Assembly (NCBI GenBank): GCA_007922225.1 | Contig: ML679956.1 | Coordinates: 71,726,111 to 71,790,110 of the forward strand | Direction: 5' to 3' | Source: Emydura subglobosa | Lineage: Eukaryota; Chordata; Testudines; Chelidae | DNA: 64,000 nt | In this document: piece by piece, positions 61,801 through 64,000 of the stretch | Layout of the letters: each line of letters opens with the position of its first letter | Position numbering within the stretch: position 1 is the stretch's first letter | The notes under the pieces: model-generated | Database searches by the model: none | Seen by the model: only the letters and a program-made list of their open reading frames with translations | Told to the model about the DNA's origin: nothing | Made by a program: the position numbers and the translations under genes

Positions 61801-63213
61801 TTTTGATTTTAGGACCTCTGAGCTTAGGTGAAGGTTAGAAGGGAGAGGTCAGCAGGAGAGGGGGCTGGGTATTTTTTTAGCTGTTTTTTAACATACCGCT
61901 CGTTGGTGCATTTGGCTGTGGGGGTTGCACAGGAAACGCATACAAAGCAGGGAGCAGGTCGATTTCCAAGAGCGTCAGCACTTCCCCATTACAGAAGAGT
62001 TGTGCCTCAAGCACCATTATTCGATCCAGGGCTCAACTACCCTAAAGTTCAGGGGGCCGGTGGGGCCGGATGTGGGTTTGTGCTCATCTCTCGGTGTTAC
62101 CGCTAAGCTTTAGAACCCTATCCTTTAGTAGGGTGTAGTGTTACTACTGCCATTGGTACTGCAGGTGCACCGCGGGATGCCAGCCAGGGAATGGGCCTCC
62201 ACACTGCTAGCATTGTCCAGACCAGTGGTTCCCAACCTTTTTGGCTCGAGGGCCACAAATATCATTTTTACAGCCCTGAAGGGACACTGGTCTGCCAACG
62301 CATAAAACACGTATTGACGTCTACACCATTAAGGACTACAAATCACCACCTATTTAAAGGAAACATTGTGATGCGACTGTGCTCATTTTTACATTCACTG
62401 TTTTACACCTACAAATGACTCGCGGTACGTCACACGCTCATAGACAGAGCACTGGTGTAGATGAGTGACTGTCACTACACACGGAAGCACGTGGCCTGGC
62501 AGCTAAGTCACGGTGGGTGGCCTGCTAAGTGCAGGCCAGACCAGAAGGCACTGATTTTTAGAGTCCTGCCCCTCCTTAAGCATGGTGGGACCTGGCTGCT
62601 CTGCCAGCAGCCCCCTTTCACTCCCCCTGCAGCCAGATGGAAGGAGTTCAGCGAGGAGGCAGCCTCTTTGCTGATCTTCCGTCCCCTCTGGCTGCAGCAG
62701 GGAAACTGCACATGTCCTGTAACCCCGTGTGCTCCACCTGGGTCCTTAGGTACCAGCTCCCTTCTGCAGCCAACGGGAAGGGAGCGGCGGGCCACTTTTG
62801 GCCCACAGGCCACGGGTTGGGAACCATTGGTGCAAACACACACACTGCTAAAAGGCCAGTGCCTGCTCCGAAAGCCTTTGACCCCCATGATGTAAGGCAC
62901 CCGTGATCTGAATGGCTGCATGGATTCTCCAGGCCCCCCATCGTTTCCCCCCCAGAGATCAGTCAGCTCTGGAGTCTAGCTCAACTTTGAGCCAGCGAAC
63001 AGCACCCATGCTATGGAACTGCCTCCCTTCCAGGGATGATTCCTTCTCTTCTTGACAAGTGATTCTGTCTGTGTTGTAGGCTCCCTGCACACTGGCCGGA
63101 GTTCTCCACCCCCGGGGAGCGTTCCTGAAGAACAGCAGCAGATCGCACGGCAGGGCTCCTACACTAGCATTAACAGCGAAGGGGAGTTCATCCCGGAGAT
63201 TATGGACCAGAAT
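28705..63213 (+). CDS. MAP3K3-like: MEKK2/MEKK3-family MAP kinase kinase kinase, N-terminal exons (partial gene, spliced)
   Basis: Six plus-strand exons with good GT-AG borders join in matching phases (1, 0, 2, 0, 0, 1) and give about 204 residues from residue 2. They form a short leader ([13 protein letters not shown]), a PB1 domain (about residues 39-118, [11 protein letters not shown] to LKSLRVFV) and a linker with RSSPPPG and [15 protein letters not shown], hallmarks of MEKK2 and MEKK3. Known family members are cytosolic Ser/Thr kinases that activate MAP2Ks; their PB1 domain pairs with MEK5 to drive the ERK5 pathway. The start exon is upstream and the C-terminal kinase domain is beyond the right edge. 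A Ser-x-Ser-x-Gly-Asp-Ile-like stretch in the sixth exon resembles MEKK3 more than MEKK2, yet the sequence is far from either, although MAP3K3 is nearly invariant among amniotes. I infer a third paralog. No stop or frameshift is seen in the exons. Confidence 0.9.
28815..30793. other. Intron of the MAP3K-like gene, left portion
   Basis: It contains a palindromic short repeat at about 29062-29240 (GGGCCTGATTCTCAGAGGTG and inverted relatives), a run of 22 T at 29582-29603, and a TTTA-rich stretch near 30380-30400. No exon is seen. Confidence 0.55.
30794..30935. repeat. 142-base hairpin-forming inverted repeat
   Basis: CCCCTTCTCCTCTATGGGC on the left is the reverse complement of GCCCATAGAGGAGAATGGGG on the right with one base of slip. 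Inner arms ACTACATCTCCCATAATACA and TGCATCATGGGAAATGTAGT also pair. It looks like a small palindromic DNA transposon. Confidence 0.8.
31600..31740 (+). repeat. MIR-like SINE, 3' portion
   Basis: GTGACTTGCCCAAGGTCATC and GCAGAGCTGGGAATTGAATC match. Confidence 0.75.
31885..32056 (+). repeat. Diverged CR1 LINE 3' tail
   Basis: GGACTGGCTGGACCACTGGT with TCTGATTCAGTCTGG resembles the CR1 tail at 2490-2550. Confidence 0.65.
32290..32480 (+). repeat. MIR-like SINE, 3' portion
   Basis: CCATTTTACAGATGGGGAAA, CTGAGGCAAATGGAAATGAA and GTGATTTGCCCAAATTC are seen in order. Confidence 0.75.
33265..33460 (+). repeat. MIR-like SINE, 3' portion
   Basis: AAGTGCTTTGCAAACATGAA, TATTTTACAGAAGGGGAAAC and TGAGGCAGAGTGACCTGTCT are seen in order. 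Confidence 0.75.
34010..34315 (+). repeat. MIR-like SINE with a small element inside (34136-34207)
   Basis: CTGAGCACCTCACAATCTTC, ACTTTACAGGTGGAGAATTG and, after the insert, AGTGATTTGCCCAAGGTCAC. The insert has inverted ends GTGATTCACTTAGGCACCTT and, inverted, GGATTGACAAAGGTGCCTAA, flanked by CTA and CGA. Confidence 0.65.
34316..35327. other. Intronic, nothing recognised
   Basis: No exon or clear repeat is seen. Confidence 0.45.
35328..35416 (+). repeat. Old interspersed repeat end (GTGCTGTACAAATA type)
   Basis: GGGCTCCATTCTGCTAGGTG and CTGTACAAATAG follow an ATTATT-rich stretch. Related copies are at 51090 and 57125. The Harbinger element entered here. Confidence 0.55.
35740..36950 (+). 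pseudogene. Harbinger (HARBI1-like) transposase, decayed
   Basis: The N-terminal part (about 35860-36260) reads [12 protein letters not shown], then a run from [20 protein letters not shown] to TVGTAVNQV, ending at TGA (36262). The catalytic part continues: [20 protein letters not shown], then [14 protein letters not shown] with the first Asp, [20 protein letters not shown] with the second Asp, and after a frameshift near 36590 MVVECAFG with the Glu. All three DDE acids are present, but two or more frameshifts and stops break the gene. The fold is a known DDE_Tnp_4 nuclease. Confidence 0.88.
37203..38906 (-). pseudogene. Harbinger Myb/SANT-like DNA-binding gene, two exons, one frameshift
   Basis: Exon 1 (38906 down to 38321) starts at ATG with a three-helix Myb/SANT-like domain: Trp residues in [16 protein letters not shown], then [16 protein letters not shown], followed by an acidic linker ([13 protein letters not shown]). 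A donor (CCTG then GTGAGC, minus strand) lies before the frame's own stop. An acceptor with a long pyrimidine tract (TTTCTTTCATCCTGTAG) precedes exon 2 at 37653. Exon 2 reads basic residues ([18 protein letters not shown]), then after a one-base slip near 37560 continues [18 protein letters not shown] and a coiled coil, [20 protein letters not shown]. Exon 1 is intact; only the exon 2 slip breaks it. Confidence 0.8.
39338..39443 (+). repeat. MIR-like SINE, left part of an interrupted copy
   Basis: AGATTTCAGTTTTTGCTCTG and CCACAGATTTTCATGTATTG lead to GGGAACTCGCTCA, the middle of the SINE. The rest is at 39671. Confidence 0.6.
39444..39670. mobile_element. Harbinger-like MITE inside a MIR-like SINE
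   Basis: The left end GGTTATGCCTCCATTGCAGT and inverted right end GTAGACCAACACTGCAATC are diverged inverted repeats. TCA flanks both sides (39441-39443 and 39671-39673). Inner symmetric GATCTAGCTAGCTT / GAGCTAGCTTTGAGCTAGC blocks occur. Confidence 0.65.
39671..39800 (+). repeat. MIR-like SINE, right part of an interrupted copy
   Basis: AATGTCTCTTTGTGCCTTAG, GGGGATAATAGCACTGCCCT and GTGAGGTGCTCAGATGCTGT continue the SINE. Confidence 0.7.
40136..43005 (-). mobile_element. Long CR1 LINE copy, 5' truncated, inactive
   Basis: On minus, the 3' tail ends at GGCCGTTCTCATGTTC (left edge). Reading inward, frames in pieces give the RT C-terminus ([33 protein letters not shown]), [60 protein letters not shown] near 41600, the linker [20 protein letters not shown] and endonuclease scraps (HIDW near 42680). 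Stops and frameshifts interrupt all domains. It shares its tail with the plus-strand fragment at 2277. The right edge is approximate. Confidence 0.88.
43045..43345 (+). repeat. MIR-like SINE interrupted by an AT-rich MITE
   Basis: GTGGACTGGGAGTCAAGAGA, GTGTGATCTTAGGCCAGTCA and GCCTCAGTTTCCACATC form the SINE, which resumes with TGTAAAGTGCTTTGAGCTCT after 43292. Confidence 0.7.
43176..43292. mobile_element. Short AT-rich MITE (CTGGCTGAAAAA type)
   Basis: ACTGGCTGAAAAACCAGAGT on the left and TTTTGTCCAATACCTGCCCA on the right are weak inverted ends like those of the larger copies at 26383 and 49859. It lies within a SINE. Confidence 0.5.
43488..43748 (+). repeat. MIR-like SINE 3' portions
   Basis: GTAAGTGATGTGGCCAGGAT and AAAGTGCTTTGGGATCCTTG are SINE-derived text, possibly from two copies. 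Confidence 0.5.
43771..44130 (+). repeat. MIR-like SINE with a small element inside (43859-44004)
   Basis: GGCTGTGTCACAGCATTCTG, TGTGATCTTGGGTAAAACAC and TCA precede the insert; TCAATCTCTTTGTGCTTCCG follows. The insert's ends GGCCAGATTTCC and, inverted, GGTCAGATTTGC pair, and TCA stands at both borders. Confidence 0.65.
44131..44790. other. Intronic, nothing recognised
   Basis: A T-rich stretch with open frames on both strands near 44317-44670 shows no known domain. Confidence 0.45.
44791..44876. repeat. Palindromic repeat (GGCCCTGATT family)
   Basis: The left arm GGCCCTGATTTACCTCTCAC pairs with the right arm GTGAGAAGTGAATCAGTCAG. Confidence 0.6.
45970..46110 (+). repeat. (GA)n run and MIR-like SINE scrap
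   Basis: GAGAGAGAGAGAGAGG at about 45981-45997 precedes SINE text (GTGCTCTGCCATAGACTACC, CACCCTTGGGCAAGTCACTT). Confidence 0.65.
46111..46540. other. Intronic, nothing recognised
   Basis: Purine-rich text with GGAGCCAGAGTCAGAG-like near-repeats at 46190-46270; no exon. Confidence 0.45.
46550..46645. repeat. Palindromic repeat (CTTAAATGACTT family)
   Basis: ACTTAAATGACTTAGGAGC on the left pairs with AAAGTCATTTAAGTGCTTC on the right. Confidence 0.65.
46873..46943. repeat. Palindromic repeat (CCTGATTCAAA family)
   Basis: GGACCTGATTCAAAGACCAC pairs with GCGCTTTGGATCAGATCC. Confidence 0.65.
47000..47040 (+). CDS. MAP3K3-like: MAP3K-like exon: first strand of PB1 domain
   Basis: This 41-base micro-exon encodes [13 protein letters not shown] plus two bases of Arg, and is followed by the donor GTGCGT. 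RIKFE is the first beta strand of the PB1 fold, and its Lys belongs to the basic face by which MEKK2/3 PB1 domains hold MEK5. The acceptor is tandem (TTTCAGCAG), so splicing at the first AG would add one Gln. I chose the second AG because the join KQ-RN-ARIKF then lines up without a gap with MEKK3 RQ-SD-VRIKF. Confidence 0.9.
47661..48066 (-). repeat. CR1 LINE 3' fragment with ORF2 C-terminus
   Basis: On minus it encodes [40 protein letters not shown] and [14 protein letters not shown], open to the stop. The tail ends in ATAATATTCTATGATTCTA. It is the best-preserved CR1 C-terminus here and is 5' truncated. Confidence 0.92.
48067..48562. other. Intronic, with the end of an old repeat near 48415-48500
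   Basis: ATTACTATTTATTAACACGG and GTTGACAATCTAATCC resemble the repeat ends at 51090 and 57125. No exon is seen. Confidence 0.5.
48563..48662 (+). CDS. MAP3K3-like: MAP3K-like exon: central PB1 domain
   Basis: The exon is entered after GTATGTACAG and left before GTACTA. It starts in phase 2, completing Arg, and encodes 33 further residues from [10 protein letters not shown] to [14 protein letters not shown] and MDLHY-NNE are close to MEKK2 (QFPRPVK, DLHYTNNE), and HYANNE also fits MEKK3 (HYMNNE). The middle part ([13 protein letters not shown]) corresponds to the PB1 helix and is intermediate between the two known members. The donor has A at +3 but not the usual GAGT tail, so it is rather weak. 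Confidence 0.93.
48663..49607. other. Intronic, nothing recognised
   Basis: A (CTG)n-like patch, GGCTGCTGCTGCTGCAGCTG, lies near 49142. No exon is seen. Confidence 0.5.
49608..49715 (-). repeat. CR1/L3-type LINE 3' tail, diverged
   Basis: TAGATTCATGGATT, GAATGGACCATGATCATCTA and GTCATCTACTGTCCTG are the inverted form of the tail seen at 571-612. Confidence 0.65.
49859..50123. mobile_element. AT-rich MITE with GAGCTGGT termini
   Basis: TGGAGCTGGTCTGAATTTTT on the left and, inverted, CAGAGCTGGTTGTTTTTCC on the right. A run of about 20 A lies at 49919-49938. Flanks CTGGTTAG and CTAGACAG may be a worn 8-base duplication. Confidence 0.6.
50124..51089. other. Intronic, nothing recognised
   Basis: No exon or clear repeat is seen. 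Confidence 0.45.
51090..51235 (+). repeat. Old interspersed repeat end (GCACTGTACAAACA type)
   Basis: TTATTGTGCTAGGCACTGTA and CAAACATCTAATAAATGACC match the repeat ends at 35380 and 57190. Confidence 0.6.
51604..51835 (+). repeat. MIR-like SINE
   Basis: CCTGGGTTCTGTTCCTGGCT, CTGCCACTGTCCTGGAGTGT and GACCATAAGCAAATTGCTTC are the core. Confidence 0.7.
52098..52128. repeat. (GT)n microsatellite
   Basis: GCTGTGTGCGTGCATGTGTG is followed by further TG units. Confidence 0.8.
52129..52792. other. Intronic, nothing recognised
   Basis: No exon or well-bounded repeat is seen. Confidence 0.45.
52793..53045 (+). repeat. Full-length MIR-like SINE
   Basis: The tRNA-like head (GGCCCAGTGGTTAGGGCACA, GGGTTCAGTTCCTTGCTCC), core (TGTGACCTTGGCAGATCACT) and tail (GGGGGCCATATAAGTACCTA) are all present. 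A short insertion near 52910-52960 splits the core. Confidence 0.8.
53046..53930. other. Intronic, nothing recognised
   Basis: No exon or well-bounded repeat is seen. Confidence 0.45.
53934..54197. mobile_element. PIF/Harbinger-like MITE
   Basis: The ends GGCCTGGTCTACACTTGG and, inverted, GGCCTTGTCTACACTGGG are strong terminal repeats of the 35420 element's type. CTA and TTA flank it, a lightly worn 3-base duplication. It is 264 bases with no transposase. Confidence 0.85.
54730..54843 (+). CDS. MAP3K3-like: MAP3K-like exon: C-terminal part of PB1 domain
   Basis: The exon is entered after TCAATCCCTTCCAG, encodes 38 codons in phase 0 and ends GCGAAT before GTGAGC. It carries [17 protein letters not shown], matching IPLTTQDDLDKAVELLD of MEKK2 and ILLKNQDDLDKAIDILD of MEKK3, followed by SLKSLRVFV where the family has the last PB1 strand (MKSLRILL, MKSLKILL). 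The tail KAPRKAN starts the linker and has no counterpart I recognise. Confidence 0.93.
54844..56280. other. Intron between two MAP3K-like exons
   Basis: Open frames around 54850-55430 continue from the exon into the intron on both strands but show no family similarity. No repeat with clear borders is seen. Confidence 0.5.
56281..56392 (+). CDS. MAP3K3-like: MAP3K-like exon: regulatory linker with Ser-Met-Gly-Asp-Ile motif
   Basis: The exon follows TTGTCTGATTCGTAG and ends in phase 1 before GTGGGT. It encodes 37 residues and one base: [16 protein letters not shown], then [10 protein letters not shown] and [12 protein letters not shown]. Its position and the pattern RIxxSxxxGDI followed by a basic Ser-rich tail recall the MEKK3 linker (RIKASQSAGDINTIY, then RSRHLSVSS); the corresponding part of MEKK2 lacks this. 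The middle is poorly conserved. The alignment to MEKK3 is from memory and should be treated as inference. Confidence 0.85.
56393..57124. other. Intron, nothing recognised
   Basis: No exon or clear repeat is seen. Confidence 0.45.
57125..57400 (+). repeat. Old interspersed repeat followed by MIR-like 3' text
   Basis: TTTATTATTTTTATTACACT, ACCATGCTAGGCACTGTACA and GAGCTGGGATTTGAACTGAG are seen in order. Confidence 0.6.
57401..58090. other. Intron, nothing recognised
   Basis: No exon or well-bounded repeat is seen. Confidence 0.45.
58091..58353. mobile_element. Possible AT-rich MITE related to the 26383 and 49859 elements
   Basis: AGGACTGGTTCTACTAC on the left and, inverted, AGGGCAGGTTGGAAAC on the right, with internal TTTTCAGTGAAAAC-type runs. 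The ends are more worn than in the other copies. Confidence 0.4.
58354..61209. other. Intron, mostly unassigned
   Basis: A tRNA-SINE-like stretch in minus orientation lies near 58690-58790 (GGGGGATTGAACTGGGGACT is an inverted B box). An inverted repeat lies at 59629-59714 (CAGATCCTCATCTGGGG and CCCCAGCTGAGGATCTGG). A worn palindromic repeat sits near 60890-61010. No exon is seen. Confidence 0.5.
61210..61770 (+). repeat. Old, diverged CR1-type LINE 3' fragment
   Basis: A frame around 61440-61560 reads [20 protein letters not shown] then [11 protein letters not shown], a worn form of the HWNxLPREVxxxPSLEVFKxxLDxAL end of CR1 ORF2. The tail CCAGAAGGGACCACTCTGTA with CATCTAGTCTGG resembles other CR1 tails. 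Confidence 0.6.
61771..62222. other. Intron, nothing recognised
   Basis: No exon is seen. Confidence 0.45.
62223..62829. mobile_element. Non-autonomous hAT element
   Basis: The terminal repeats CAGTGGTTCCCAACC and, inverted, CAATGGTTCCCAACC are nearly perfect. The flanks GTCCAGAC and GTGCAAAC are a worn 8-base target duplication. The 607-base interior has no transposase. Only about 250 bases separate it from the last exon in the window. Confidence 0.85.
63080..63213 (+). CDS. MAP3K3-like: MAP3K-like exon: Ser/Pro linker with family signature
   Basis: The exon is entered after TCTGTGTTGTAG in phase 1 and ends GACCAGAAT before a strong donor GTAAGTG. It encodes [20 protein letters not shown], then [19 protein letters not shown] and IMDQN. 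RSSPPPG and [15 protein letters not shown] are essentially invariant in MEKK2 and MEKK3. This Ser-rich stretch lies in the regulatory region between PB1 and kinase and holds likely phosphorylation sites. It is the last exon in the window; roughly 400 residues including the kinase domain should follow to the right. Confidence 0.95.
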
Positions 63214-64000
63214 GTAAGTGGAGCAGGCGCGTGCGAGCTGAGCATCACCAGCATTCGGCAGATCAGATGGTTCCCCCCCAGGCAGGGTGCATGCTGTTAC
63301 TCCAGGAGTGGAGCAACGGATGGTTATTAGTCTGTGACACATGACTTGATCCTGGAGGAGCAAGCACCATTTATATGTTATGTGCAAGATGGCTGTTAGT
63401 AATACCAGTGAAATACCAGTGGCAGGACGTGTCGGCAAGGCCTAGTAGAAAACTTAGCACAAGTGGGTAGAGTTTTGCAGTACTTAGCATGTGATAAGCA
63501 AGTAGACCATAAAAGCTTAAAATAACGGGTTTCTAGGAGATTTGGGGGTATATGTAACCGTGGAGAAACCACAATTGTATATCAAAACCATTAGGAAATA
63601 TATGGCGCAAATAGTTTTTGCTAGTGATCAGAGCCTTAATTATGGCCCCCTCCCAGAGTGACAAACCCGGGCAGGGGACTGGGACAGTGTGAGAGCGTCC
63701 CAGTCAGTCTCTTCCCTGTGATTGCAGAGGGGGTGGAAGTTCCCAGCTGTCCTCCCTGCTTCCCACGTCCATGCTGGCTCCAGTGATGGTTCCTGGCCCC
63801 ACTATTTTCAGCTGCAGTGGGACTGGAGGGAAAGCAACTTATGCCCCACTCCTTCCCTCTCTGTGTGTTCTACCCCGCTCCTGCAAGTATTCCCATGCAG
63901 GGGGAGCCTGGTGCCCCAGTGAAGTGACTGGGACAGTCTCTGGGTGCGGAGGCCTGCTTGCACGGAGCTCCGCACAGGATCAGGGCCTCCGAGCCCTGCG
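63214..64000. other. Start of the next MAP3K-like intron
   Basis: It follows the donor GTAAGTG. No further exon or clear repeat is seen before the window ends. Confidence 0.55.

Noticed and set aside
62461..62941. Open frames of 89-144 codons on both strands
   Set aside because: Most of this lies inside the non-autonomous hAT element and shows no transposase or other domain.
1..64000. CRISPR arrays, bacterial operons, tRNA or rRNA genes
   Set aside because: No regularly spaced direct repeats, ribosome-binding sites or RNA-gene cores are seen. tRNA-like boxes occur only inside SINEs.

Overview
The window looks like a stretch of reptile nuclear genome, most probably turtle. This rests on repeat content: many CR1 and CR1/L3 LINE fragments, MIR-like SINEs, PIF/Harbinger and hAT DNA transposons, and families of short palindromic repeats whose style I associate with chelonian genomes. 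Coding exons are short, far apart and joined by GT-AG introns. I see no bacterial-type operon, rRNA, tRNA gene, CRISPR array or virus. The species call is inference.

One host gene is supported. Six plus-strand exons between 28.7 and 63.2 kb (28705-28814, 47000-47040, 48563-48662, 54730-54843, 56281-56392, 63080-63213) join in compatible phase. They encode about 204 residues from the N-terminal half of a MEKK2/MEKK3-type MAP kinase kinase kinase: an N-terminal leader, a PB1 domain and the start of the Ser-rich regulatory linker. The kinase domain would lie beyond the right edge. The protein differs from both MAP3K2 and MAP3K3 as I know them, so it may be a third member of the subfamily. The first coding exon should end in ATGG; one candidate is at 5617-5696, which would make intron 1 about 23 kb.

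Layout: 1-14.8 kb is non-coding with an hAT element nested in an L3 LINE, CR1 tails, a Harbinger MITE and SINEs. 14.8-18.4 kb is a nearly complete but dead CR1/L3-type LINE. 18.4-28.7 kb holds LINE tails, MITEs and SINEs before the first certain exon. 35.4-39.2 kb is a complete PIF/Harbinger transposon with TTA target duplications, a decayed transposase gene on plus and a largely intact two-exon Myb/SANT-like gene on minus. 40.1-43.0 kb is a long CR1 copy on minus. The remaining exons lie in 47-63 kb among smaller repeats, including an hAT element at 62.2-62.8 kb.

A repeated theme is nesting: several small inverted-repeat elements sit inside older MIR-like SINEs, and four of them entered at TTA/TCA-like trinucleotides in the SINE.
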